Of a stretch of 64,000 nucleotides of DNA, positions 6,982 through 14,691 are shown one piece after another. Source of the stretch: Bacteroidota bacterium (GTDB lineage Bacteria > Bacteroidota > Bacteroidia > Bacteroidales > Porphyromonadaceae); contig JAEWDZ010000004.1 of NCBI GenBank assembly GCA_023389855.1, forward strand, positions 186,001 to 250,000. Reading direction: 5' to 3'. Positions within the stretch are counted from its first letter, which is position 1. Each line of letters starts with the position of its first letter. The position numbers were made by a program, and so were the translations under genes. The notes under the pieces were generated by a model that saw nothing but the letters and a program-made list of their open reading frames with translations, was not told the origin of the DNA and made no database searches.

Positions 6982-8451
6982 TTAATAGCCAAAAAGACCC
7001 GCCACGTCCGATTTGCGGCGGTTGGCGCGTTTCTCGATTGTTCCCGTCAATGCGTCCGGGGCATCATCATGTTCATTTTGCCCGGCTTTCAAATAGCCGC
7101 ATATCGCCTTGGCAAATTCAGGGAATAGGGTTTTCCAGCCTTGCGGCATGAATGTAAGGTTCTGCACCATCGCGGAATGTTGGTAAATGCGTGTTTCCTT
7201 GTTTTCGGTTTGGTGAAATGCCATGAATGTCGTTTTGCCGTTGCCCATAAGTCGGCATTGCTTTTCAATATTGTTCTTGAATAGACGACCGCCGTTGTTC
7301 GCTTCGACAATACACAAGGCAACACCGTGTTTGGTCAGCATCTTTGCAAGCGCGGGTTCTGTGTATTCGACCGGGCGTGTCGTGTAAAGCACATCCACAA
7401 CATAATTGGCGACATCCGTTTCATCATAAACAATGGCACACAAATAGTCCGCGCCCGTGTCCGCCGTATCGACATAACATTTCCGCTTGACATACTTTGT
7501 CGCCGGACGAATGCTGTATTCGACAAAGCCGCTTTCGTACATAAGTCCGGCACGGGGTTGTGGGTCTTGTTGATACAAGGAATCAAAGACTTGCGGATTG
7601 CGCTTGCGTATCGCTTGCAGCTTCTTTAAGCTGTGTCTTTCTTCCCAAAGAGCTTCACCCTCTTTTCGGGGGTCGTAATCTGTCGGCTTACCCTCTTTGA
7701 TAGCCTTGTAAACGACAACAACCCATCCATCGGAGTTGCCTTTGGGGTCATATACGCCTTGTTGCCGCAACAACGTACCCGCCAAATCATCTTCATGCCA
7801 CCTTGTAAAGACAATCAGTTGTTGGGATTCATTGTGAAGTCGGGTTTCCGCAACCGTATCGTACCAATCCGACACCGATTCACGCACGATTGGCGACCAT
7901 GCCGTCTTTGCGTCCTTGTAAATATCATCCATGATAAGAATATCAACGGGTTCACCCGTCAAAGCACCACCGACACCAACCGTCTTGAAGCTGCCCAGGT
8001 GTCCGACAATCTCGCATTCATCCGCATTGCGCAACCATGACCCGGTAATCGTGGTCACATTGGCGGCATTAAGGTTGGTTTCCGGGAATATCTCGTGATA
8101 TTCGAGGGTATCAATTATCCTTTGGATTTCACGATTGAACTTCCTTGCTTTCGGGGCATTATAGGACACTATCGCCAACCGCTTTTCGGGGTCATTGCCA
8201 AGAAGAAAAGCGGGCAAACGCCTTGTCGAACCCTCGGATTTGCCATGTTGGGGCGGCATGAACACCATCAATTTGCGGATTTTACCTTGCGCAAAGTCAG
8301 TCAGAACCTTGTAATATCGGCGGTGAAAGTCCGCCGGGCGGAATGTAGGCATGGTGGCAAGGGTAAAACGCAACAAATCGGAACGGCTTTCACGAATAAG
8401 CCGTTCTTTCAATGCCTTGCAATACCGTATCTTGTCAGCCCTTTGCGCCAT
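6982..8451 (-). CDS. Terminase large subunit
   Basis: A 489-residue packaging motor. The ATPase domain shows Walker A PPQHGKSE at residues 66-73 and Walker B ILIMDD with acidic residues at 175-176. The C-terminal RNase H-like nuclease begins at about residue 325 (CYVDTADTGADY) with acidic residues D328 and D331. It cuts concatemeric phage DNA and pumps it into the prohead through the portal. Its start overlaps the small subunit stop by one base (TAATG), so the two subunits are translationally coupled. Confidence 0.95.
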   Translation of the reverse strand: MAQRADKIRYCKALKERLIRESRSDLLRFTLATMPTFRPADFHRRYYKVLTDFAQGKIRKLMVFMPPQHGKSEGSTRRLPAFLLGNDPEKRLAIVSYNAPKARKFNREIQRIIDTLEYHEIFPETNLNAANVTTITGSWLRNADECEIVGHLGSFKTVGVGGALTGEPVDILIMDDIYKDAKTAWSPIVRESVSDWYDTVAETRLHNESQQLIVFTRWHEDDLAGTLLRQQGVYDPKGNSDGWVVVVYKAIKEGKPTDYDPRKEGEALWEERHSLKKLQAIRKRNPQVFDSLYQQDPQPRAGLMYESGFVEYSIRPATKYVKRKCYVDTADTGADYLCAIVYDETDVANYVVDVLYTTRPVEYTEPALAKMLTKHGVALCIVEANNGGRLFKNNIEKQCRLMGNGKTTFMAFHQTENKETRIYQHSAMVQNLTFMPQGWKTLFPEFAKAICGYLKAGQNEHDDAPDALTGTIEKRANRRKSDVAGLFGY

Positions 8452-8939
8452 TACTCCAACTTCCTTTTCAGTTCTGCAATTTCATTATCCAATTCTTCAT
8501 CCGACTTGCCCGAAAACAAATCCTTTCCATCCTTGCCCGTAACCTCGGTTGTCTGTCTGTTTCGCCAATGTTCCGGGTCGCCGTTGGTCAATGTAAAGAT
8601 TACCGCCGCCGTGTCGGGTTGAATGTGTTTTTTTACGTTCTTTTGCTCCTTGATTACCGGTTTGCCGTCCTTACCGGGAACTGTCGTAACGTGTGTTTCC
8701 ACAACGTCATATCCTTTTATCTTCTTCAACAACGATTTCTTCGCTTCAATGACAAAGAATTGCATTCGTTCTTGTTTGGCTTGCTCGATTGCTTCGGCAA
8801 AATCCGGGTGTTCTTCAATCCATAAATGAAATGTTCTTTGTGCAATACCAACTTGGCGGCAAATTTCGGCAATAGTGAACGTGTCGGACTTGATAAGTTC
8901 GACAATCTTTTCCGTTATTTTTTTACTGAACTTTGCCAT
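8451..8939 (-). CDS. Terminase small subunit
   Basis: A 162-residue protein with an N-terminal helix-turn-helix at about residues 15-45 (FTIAEICRQVGIAQRTFHLW) and a C-terminal region matching small terminases (HIQPDTAAVIFTLTNGDPEH followed by WRNRQ). Small subunits recognise the packaging site and recruit the large subunit. The gene sits immediately upstream of the large subunit. Confidence 0.9.
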   Translation of the reverse strand: MAKFSKKITEKIVELIKSDTFTIAEICRQVGIAQRTFHLWIEEHPDFAEAIEQAKQERMQFFVIEAKKSLLKKIKGYDVVETHVTTVPGKDGKPVIKEQKNVKKHIQPDTAAVIFTLTNGDPEHWRNRQTTEVTGKDGKDLFSGKSDEELDNEIAELKRKLE

Positions 8940-8981
8940 CTTAAAATCTCTTTTTTAGGTTGATTGTGTGTAATTTGTGCA

Positions 8982-9539
8982 TTATTCTTTCAACTCGCAC
9001 TTAAACCCTCGGTCTTGCAACTCGCTGAATAGCAATGACAACTTGGCAACGTCGCCACACTCAACAATCAACCTTGTGTCAATTACCTTTTTGCCGGGGC
9101 TTTCTTCTTCATTCTCGCTTTCATCTTGGGCATCCATAGCAATTCCCCATTCTTCCGGGTCAAAGTCTAACTTTTCCGCTTCCTGCATTATCAAGTCCGT
9201 GTCGAAAGAAAGGTTCGCTTTGCTTGTGGCATTGTCCGCAATGGCAAGTTCACGACCCTTTGCCGAATCAAGGTCAATATCCTTTCGCTTGACCGCCACA
9301 AGTGAATTGCCGTCAGTTTCAACAATGATAACATTGTCAAAACCAATGTCGGCGGCTTTTTCGGCTGTCTTGTTCCCGGCGATTATACGGTTGTTCTTGT
9401 CGATAAGGATTGAGCGACCAAGCCCAAATTCCCGCAAGGATTTATCCATCAAGTGTTCGCCAAACTCCGTTCCCTTATTGAAATTTTTGTTGTCCGGGAT
9501 AAGGGTTTCAATGCTCGCTTCGATTATTTTAGTAGCCAT
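8982..9539 (-). CDS. ParB/sulfiredoxin-fold domain protein
   Basis: Read from the ATG at 9539 (MATKIIEASIETLIPDNKNF) the product is 185 residues. An in-frame start at 9599 adds 20 unlikely residues. Residues about 5-110 match the ParB N-terminal fold (RSILIDKNNRIIAGNKTAEK). The C-terminal part is acidic, and the DNA-binding helix-turn-helix of true ParB is absent. Phage genes of this type next to terminase are common; roles in DNA modification, nuclease activity or packaging control have been proposed for the wider fold. The start overlaps the upstream membrane-protein gene by 16 bases. Confidence 0.8.
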   Translation of the reverse strand: MATKIIEASIETLIPDNKNFNKGTEFGEHLMDKSLREFGLGRSILIDKNNRIIAGNKTAEKAADIGFDNVIIVETDGNSLVAVKRKDIDLDSAKGRELAIADNATSKANLSFDTDLIMQEAEKLDFDPEEWGIAMDAQDESENEEESPGKKVIDTRLIVECGDVAKLSLLFSELQDRGFKCELKE

Positions 9540-10111
9540 GACAACACGGAATGGATATTGAACAACACACATACAATCAAGGCAACCAAAGCCCCACACA
9601 ATGCACCAATTACGGTGAAAACAAAATCGGTCAATTCAACCGTTCCGCGACCTTTGGAATCCCACCATTCCTTGATTGCCCCAGCAAGGCTTCCGGCTAT
9701 AAACCCGACCAAAGCCCCAAACAAGACACCTACAACAAGCGCAATGACAAAGCCGACATATAAATGCTTTCGTTTATCGGGTTGTTTGGAGGCTTCTGTA
9801 AGGCTTTCCCATGCTTGAATGATGCTTTCCTTTGCCTTTTCCCCAAAAGCCAAAATTCGGGCTTTTAATGGGGCTTTCTCAAAGACCATTTTACCCGAAA
9901 CAAAGACGGGCGGTTGTGTCTTGCCCGAAAGGACACCAAGCCACACTTTGCCGCCGAACAAGATGTTGATGCGTTCCTTGAAAGTCGGCTTCCAACAAGA
10001 CACACATTGTTTGCCGTCATTCCATATGTGTAGTGATGTACATTTATTGTCCGACATGGTGGACGGCTTTTGCAATACCTTTGTAGATTGCGGAAAATCA
10101 ATTGGTTTCAT
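9524..10111 (-). CDS. Phage membrane protein, first gene of the late operon
   Basis: A 195-residue protein. The N-terminal half (about 1-80) has Cys-containing segments NDGKQCVSCWKPTFKERI and GKVWLGVLSGKTQPP, which I associate with short stand-alone Bacteroides phage proteins. The C-terminal half (about 115-195) has three hydrophobic segments: HLYVGFVIALVVGVLFGALV, then GFIAGSLAGAI, then FTVIGALCGALVALIVCVLF. It therefore looks like a fusion of a small phage protein with a membrane anchor. It is the first gene after the terminator and putative operator at 10128-10177. Holin, exclusion or envelope roles are possible; none is shown. Confidence 0.65.
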   Translation of the reverse strand: MKPIDFPQSTKVLQKPSTMSDNKCTSLHIWNDGKQCVSCWKPTFKERINILFGGKVWLGVLSGKTQPPVFVSGKMVFEKAPLKARILAFGEKAKESIIQAWESLTEASKQPDKRKHLYVGFVIALVVGVLFGALVGFIAGSLAGAIKEWWDSKGRGTVELTDFVFTVIGALCGALVALIVCVLFNIHSVLSWLLK

Positions 10112-10127
10112 CTGCTTTTGAATTTAG

Positions 10128-10150
10128 TTTGCAATGCAATTGCAAAATTA
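10128..10150 (-). promoter_or_regulatory. Late-operon promoter with an operator-like palindrome
   Basis: On the minus strand TAATTTTG (10150 to 10143) is a good -7 element, placing the transcription start at about 10136. Centred there is a perfect palindrome, TTTGCAAT-GCA-ATTGCAAA (10128-10146). A protein bound to it would cover the start of late transcription. No good -33 element is visible, so the promoter may need an activator. Confidence 0.55.
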
Positions 10151-10177
10151 AAGGGTGTATTATTGTAATACGCCCTT
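10151..10177 (-). terminator. Terminator of the early operon
   Basis: AAGGGTGTATTA (10151-10162), loop TTG, TAATACGCCCTT (10166-10177): a 12-bp stem with a single G:U pair. On the minus strand it is followed by TAATTTTG. It lies between the end of the RuvC-like gene (10201) and the first late gene (10111), separating early and late transcription. Confidence 0.75.
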
Positions 10178-10200
10178 TTGCAAAAAAAGTTAAGCATAAG

Positions 10201-10692
10201 TTATCCAACTTTTACCTTGATAGGCAAGCCCGAAAACACCCATGCAAGCAAAGCCGCATCGCGCCCGTCTTGGTTGGTGCGCCCGGTTAAGCCTGTAAAT
10301 GAAGCCAATTCTTCATGGGTAATCTTTCGGTCTTTGCCTTTCCAACACTTGACCAACGGGGCTTGTTCCAAGACGTTGATTCCATAATGCTTGCACATTT
10401 CGATAATCTTGCGCCCGGTTTCATGGTTCGCCCCGACATCCTTTGCGATTTTTTCCGCCCGGTGTCCTTGCGCTTCATGGAAATTGCTTTTCCTGACCAT
10501 CCATCCGGCTTCAACAACGACAATCAATGTTTCGCCTTTGTCAATGCCTGTCTTTTTGCAGAATTGCAAGTAATCCATCAATTGCGGGAAAGTCAAGTTC
10601 GACACTTCCAATTGCCGTGTTGTCGGTTTGAGGAACGCCACGCCCGATTTTCCTTTGTCCGGGTCAATGGCAATGATGTTGTCATACTTCAT
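10201..10692 (-). CDS. RuvC-like Holliday junction resolvase
   Basis: A 163-residue RNase H-fold nuclease of phage RuvC type. Acidic active-site residues appear in AIDPDKGKSGVAF (N-terminus), VVVEAGW (middle) and GRDAALLAW (C-terminus). Such enzymes resolve branched recombination or replication intermediates before packaging. It is the last gene of the early operon, a typical place for a resolvase. The start overlaps the preceding small gene by 11 bases. Confidence 0.85.
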   Translation of the reverse strand: MKYDNIIAIDPDKGKSGVAFLKPTTRQLEVSNLTFPQLMDYLQFCKKTGIDKGETLIVVVEAGWMVRKSNFHEAQGHRAEKIAKDVGANHETGRKIIEMCKHYGINVLEQAPLVKCWKGKDRKITHEELASFTGLTGRTNQDGRDAALLAWVFSGLPIKVKVG

Positions 10693-10900
10693 CGGTCAAT
10701 TTCTGCTTTAATGAACGCAAGAACTTGGCGGTGGCACGAATCTTTGAAAACGTCTTGATGGCATGCCACCTCAAAAAGCCTTTCACCCGAACCGCGTATT
10801 GAAACGTGTACGATGTCGGCACATATTGCGGTTGTGCCTGTTCGCCCATCACCACTTCCATTGAAGCGACGACGGCTTCTTTCCTCACTCGGTAATTCAT
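10682..10900 (-). CDS. Small basic hypothetical protein
   Basis: A 72-residue basic protein (FLRWHAIKTFSKIRATAKFL) between ssb and the resolvase. A competing frame at 10689-10907 is less protein-like (Arg/Ser-rich, rare codons), and the spacing of this frame (14 bases after ssb, 11-base overlap with the resolvase) fits the operon. Its charge suggests nucleic acid binding. Family not recognised. Confidence 0.65.
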   Translation of the reverse strand: MNYRVRKEAVVASMEVVMGEQAQPQYVPTSYTFQYAVRVKGFLRWHAIKTFSKIRATAKFLRSLKQKLTDEV

Positions 10901-10913
10901 AAGGCATCAGGGC

Positions 10914-11303
10914 TTAAAATGGCAAATCATCTTCACCCGATATCGGTGTTGGCTCAACACTTGGCGCGGCTGTCGAAGCTGTGTTGCCGTTGTTTTCCGA
11001 CTTGCCACCACAAAGGTTCACTTCGTTGGCGTACATATTCACCGCGCATTGAACTTGGTTGTTCTTGTCCAAGTATGCTTTTGGAACAAGGCGACCACGC
11101 AAGAACACCTTTGTGCCTTTTTTCAGGTATTGGAACAATCCACCACCCTCACCGTACCAAAGAACGGACACCCAAACGGTGTTGTCGCTTCCATCTTTGC
11201 GCTTTTCCGAATGTACGACGTTCATTGAAACATACTTCTTGCCGCCGAACTCCTTAATTTCGGCATCGTTTCCAAGATTTCCGATTACTTCTAACTGTAA
11301 CAT
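10914..11303 (-). CDS. ssb: Single-stranded DNA-binding protein
   Basis: A 129-residue protein with an OB fold from residue 1 to about 100 (LEVIGNLGNDAEIK, VWVSVLWYGEG, KGTKVFLRGRL) and the short acidic tip DDLPF, which in the SSB family binds partner enzymes. It coats single-stranded DNA during phage replication and recombination. Its place among recombination genes (RecT, SbcC-like, RuvC-like) fits. Confidence 0.95.
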   Translation of the reverse strand: MLQLEVIGNLGNDAEIKEFGGKKYVSMNVVHSEKRKDGSDNTVWVSVLWYGEGGGLFQYLKKGTKVFLRGRLVPKAYLDKNNQVQCAVNMYANEVNLCGGKSENNGNTASTAAPSVEPTPISGEDDLPF

Positions 11304-11337
11304 ATCAATTTTTGTTTTTTAGGTTATTACTACGCCA

Positions 11338-11543
11338 TCAAAGGCAATCTTTTTCAATATCCATCCACGTTTCACCATCAAAGGTTACTCGGTCGGTTGC
11401 AAATCAATCACGCAACGAATACTTCTTGACCAACTGTTTTCCACATTGAACCATTCCGTGCAAATCGCAGTTCGTCCTTGTAAATGATGATATATTGCAT
11501 CATACTTCCGTGTATTTGTTATGCAAGTGCATTGCATTTGCAT
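11338..11543 (-). pseudogene. Small phage gene, probably frameshifted near its end
   Basis: From the ATG at 11543 a 52-residue frame (MQMQCTCITNTRKYDAIYHH) stops at 11385. A neighbouring frame continues smoothly from that point with VTFDGETWMDIEKDCL and stops at 11338, so one or two bases appear to be missing near 11388. The ATG overlaps the stop of the upstream MazG-like remnant (TGATG). If the break is real the gene still encodes a short product. I do not recognise the family. Confidence 0.5.
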
Positions 11544-11883
11544 CAATAACCCTTGTTGTGTCGGATTGGTCGGCTGACGTTGTACTGCATTTTCGTTTCG
11601 ACGTGCCAAGGCAAACCGATATACAACGATTCCGTCCAATTCTTGACGAACTCAATTCTGAATTGAATGCGCTTTTCGACCCCGATAACATCATGGGCAA
11701 GTTCCTTGCATAAAGCAAACGCATTTTCCACAAAGTCGAACTTGTCGAATGCTCGGTGATAATAAGCATCAAACAGTGTTCGTTGCTCCACCTTTCTTTC
11801 CAAAATCCGTGATTCACGGCGTTGGTATGTGCTTTATTCGCTAACTCGTTAAAGTTCATTTTGATAAATTTTTCGTTATACAT
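11543..11883 (-). pseudogene. MazG-like pyrophosphohydrolase remnant with internal deletion
   Basis: The first 44 codons (ATG at 11883, or 11859) match the start of phage MazG-like proteins (FNELANKAHTNAVNHGFW, SNEHCLMLIITE). At about 11752 the frame changes and the sequence jumps to the C-terminal part of the same family (WHVETKMQYN, then RHNKGY), which ends at 11543. The expected middle with the metal-binding acidic motif is missing. MazG-type enzymes hydrolyse NTPs or dNTPs; this copy should be inactive. The deletion is larger than a simple sequencing error. Confidence 0.7.
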
Positions 11884-11903
11884 TACCCGGCTTTGTGGTG
11901 GTA

Positions 11904-13028
11904 TTATTCGACCACCTCGAAATTAATTTCACGCACCCGATTTGCCAATACACGAACGCAAAGGTCGATTTGCCTTGTGTCCTGTATCTTGAACCCGGTT
12001 GGCAAGTATGCGTCCAATAGTGCTTCAAGGGACACCATATATGGGTTTGTGATTGATTTGCTTGCACCCATCTTTTGGGCAATTATCTTGTCCATATCCC
12101 GGTTGTGTTTCTTCAAGAACTGAATCATCGTGATTCCACACACGGCATCGGTGCGCATTTCGATGTATTCAATATCGGGATATTCCCTTTTGATTGCTTG
12201 GTTCACCTGTATTTGCATTATTTGGAAATCGCGCTTGTATTCTTCGATGAACTGCATTGCTTGCGTTTCTACATTGTTGATGTGCGCCAAGTCCAAATCC
12301 TTTCGCAAATCATTGATATACCTTTGGCGAATTTCCTTGATGGCGCGTGCCAACTTCTTGACTTCCTGAATGCGGTTGTCGGCGCAAAACTTCATTGCCT
12401 TTTCTGCATACCACCAAGCAATCTTGGAAATCACAAGCGGAACAAATGCAATCATCATATTTTCTTCCCAAGTGAACGTTTCAAGCATTTTTCGCGTTTC
12501 GTCCTTGACCTCTTGTTTGAACTCCATTTCACGGATTGCCATCGGTGGCAAAACGCCATTTTTTGCAATGGCTTCAAACATTCGCTTTTCAGCGACTTCC
12601 AATTCCTCAATCAGAATGTTCTTTTCCATCGACATACGCAACAATCTTGCTTCGTGGACGGTCGCTTTCGGCTGTTCTTGTAGCGTTGTAGGCGGTGGGG
12701 TTGGGGTCGCCTGTGCCTTTGGTTCTTGGGGTGCTTCGTCCCGGCATATTGATTCACCCTTTGAGAAATCCAAGATTTCAACTTGCTCGACCTTGGGAAC
12801 AAAGAATTTGCACTTATTACCCTGCACCGCGTCAAAGGTGCGTTGGTTCACCTCATTTACGTCCATTTGTTGCCCCTCGATTTGCTGTTGCACTGCACAT
12901 CGGTATTGGGGCATTCTTTTCAATTTTTGATTGTAGCATACTGACTTCTTGCATTGCTCACAATTCGCGCTTTGCCACAAATAAAGGTCGTATGCACTTT
13001 TGAAACATTGTTGCGTGGTTGTTTTCAT
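11904..13028 (-). CDS. Hypothetical phage protein with Cys-rich N-terminus and helical body
   Basis: A 374-residue protein. Residues 1-60 carry several cysteines (SANCEQCKKSVCYNQ, YRCAV) that could bind zinc, then comes a Pro/Thr-rich linker at about 105-125 (ATPTPPPTTLQEQP), then a long charged helical region. No enzyme motif is visible. It overlaps the exonuclease stop by 4 bases (ATGA), so it is part of the early operon and coupled to the exonuclease. I do not recognise a named family. Confidence 0.7.
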   Translation of the reverse strand: MKTTTQQCFKSAYDLYLWQSANCEQCKKSVCYNQKLKRMPQYRCAVQQQIEGQQMDVNEVNQRTFDAVQGNKCKFFVPKVEQVEILDFSKGESICRDEAPQEPKAQATPTPPPTTLQEQPKATVHEARLLRMSMEKNILIEELEVAEKRMFEAIAKNGVLPPMAIREMEFKQEVKDETRKMLETFTWEENMMIAFVPLVISKIAWWYAEKAMKFCADNRIQEVKKLARAIKEIRQRYINDLRKDLDLAHINNVETQAMQFIEEYKRDFQIMQIQVNQAIKREYPDIEYIEMRTDAVCGITMIQFLKKHNRDMDKIIAQKMGASKSITNPYMVSLEALLDAYLPTGFKIQDTRQIDLCVRVLANRVREINFEVVE

Positions 13029-13588
13029 CGTGTTACGATTTTGAAGATTTCGTGGGTCAATTCAATATCATACATCGCATTGTGTAATGATTCGTCTTTT
13101 GCGTCGATTCCAAGGGTCTTTGCGACTGTGGACAACTTGAAGTTTTCCATATCAGGACGGCGCGTTGCAAGGTACGCCGACGCAAGAACCATCACGTCAA
13201 GGGTGTTCGACCAAAACCACGAACCAAAGTAATTGTCGCCATTCTGCAAGAAGAAACCACGCAAAAATTGGTTGTCAAAAGCTGCATTGTTGTAACCAAC
13301 CAAAAAGAACTTGTCTTTCTTGTCGTACTTGTTCACATACTTGGCAAGCATTGCGACAAATTGGTTGTACACCTCGCGCATAGGTGGGTAAGCCGTTATT
13401 TGTTCACGAGTAACGCCCGCCACTTTCAAGGCATCATCTTCAATTATCGCCTTGGGGTTTGGCTGAACGTGAAAGTCGAATGATTCTTTCACTTCGCCAT
13501 CAATCACGATTTGTCCCGATATTTGGTGAATGCCGTTCTTTCCGGGATTCACGCCCGTTGTTTCAAGGTCGAAAAATACTAATTTCAT
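13025..13588 (-). CDS. DEDDh 3'-5' exonuclease (DNA polymerase III epsilon-like)
   Basis: A 187-residue protein with all DEDDh motifs: D7 and E9 in FFDLETTG, D105 in GYNNAAFDNQF, and H169/D174 in HNAMYDIE. The family removes nucleotides from 3' ends and proofreads or trims DNA or RNA. No phage DNA polymerase is visible in the window, so it more likely acts in recombination or nucleotide recycling, or helps the host polymerase. Confidence 0.9.
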   Translation of the reverse strand: MKLVFFDLETTGVNPGKNGIHQISGQIVIDGEVKESFDFHVQPNPKAIIEDDALKVAGVTREQITAYPPMREVYNQFVAMLAKYVNKYDKKDKFFLVGYNNAAFDNQFLRGFFLQNGDNYFGSWFWSNTLDVMVLASAYLATRRPDMENFKLSTVAKTLGIDAKDESLHNAMYDIELTHEIFKIVTR

Positions 13589-13620
13589 TATTGTTTTGTT
13601 TTATAGTAACGCATTAAATT

Positions 13621-14691
13621 CTACATTTTTGATAACCATTGTTCCCAAATTTGATTCGCAACTTGTGCCATCATCACGGGTGGAACTGACATTCCGCACA
13701 CATAATGGGGTGACTGACCACAGAAATTGTAGTCTTGCGGAAAGGATGAAATGCAACACACTTCACTTTTGGCAAGAAACTTTGGTTGCACAAAATGAAT
13801 CAAGCACGATTCCTTGCTTGCAAGTGTCGGGCATATCCTGTCTGGGTACGCATAAGCCTGATTGAAATTCGACCCTTTGCCAAACAACCTTTCGTTTGCA
13901 TCACCTTGGTTCGTGTCGCCGTCTTGCCGATTATCCCATAACAAGCGCATCACCTTTGAATTGATTTCACGCCCCGAATAGTCAGCGACTTCACCAAACA
14001 TTATCGGTGTTTCGTTGAAGTCAAGGTCTAATTTCGGCACTTCGTTGAAAAGGTCTTGCATCACCAAGAACGGGGCTGCAAGGTCTTTCCGTAAACAGAC
14101 AAAGAAAACCCGTTCACGCCGTTGCGGAACACCCATCTTTTGTGCATCAAGCAACCAATGTTGGCAATAATACCCGGCATCCACGAATCCCTCATATATC
14201 CGCCTTACATAGTCTTTGGCTCCACCAAGCAACAACCCCTTGACATTTTCAGCGACAACGACTTTGGGTTGCAGCTTCTTTGCGAGGTCTATGAAGTCGA
14301 AAAACAAGGTGTCTAACACTTGTTTCGCTTGCCCCTCTCGAAAGTGTTTCATCTTTCCCCATGCTTCTTCACGGCTCCCGGAAATCGAAAATGTAGAACA
14401 AGGCGGCGACCCGTCCAGCACATCAAGGTTGTACAATTCGGGCGGTAAGTCCATTCTATCCTTGAATGTCTGTATCGGTTCAAGGAATGGGAACTTCGGA
14501 TTGTGGTTTTGACAATAGGTGTACATCATTCGGTGGTCGATTTCGTTGCACCCGATTACATCAAACCCGGCAAGTTTATAACCCATAGACGACCCACCAC
14601 CGCAAGCGAAACAACTGAAAACCAAGCCTTTATCTTTGGTAAAGAGCGTATCTTTCAGTGTCCAACGATAATCGAATTTATGCGGTTTCAT
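13621..14691 (-). CDS. DNA (cytosine-5)-methyltransferase
   Basis: A 356-residue C5-methyltransferase with ordered motifs: I (FSCFACGGGSSMG, about 25-37), IV with catalytic Cys98 (DGSPPCSTFS), VI (AENVKG, about 148-152) and VIII (QRRERVF, 190-196). It transfers a methyl group from S-adenosylmethionine to cytosine. No restriction endonuclease is next to it, so it is an orphan, probably protecting phage DNA from host restriction. Target sequence cannot be read from the protein. It overlaps the upstream gene by 14 bases. Confidence 0.92.
   Translation of the reverse strand: MKPHKFDYRWTLKDTLFTKDKGLVFSCFACGGGSSMGYKLAGFDVIGCNEIDHRMMYTYCQNHNPKFPFLEPIQTFKDRMDLPPELYNLDVLDGSPPCSTFSISGSREEAWGKMKHFREGQAKQVLDTLFFDFIDLAKKLQPKVVVAENVKGLLLGGAKDYVRRIYEGFVDAGYYCQHWLLDAQKMGVPQRRERVFFVCLRKDLAAPFLVMQDLFNEVPKLDLDFNETPIMFGEVADYSGREINSKVMRLLWDNRQDGDTNQGDANERLFGKGSNFNQAYAYPDRICPTLASKESCLIHFVQPKFLAKSEVCCISSFPQDYNFCGQSPHYVCGMSVPPVMMAQVANQIWEQWLSKM

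Noticed and set aside
10689..10907. 72-codon minus-strand frame overlapping the small basic gene
   Set aside because: Arg/Ser-rich and unlike phage codon use; the alternative frame at 10682-10900 fits the operon spacing better.
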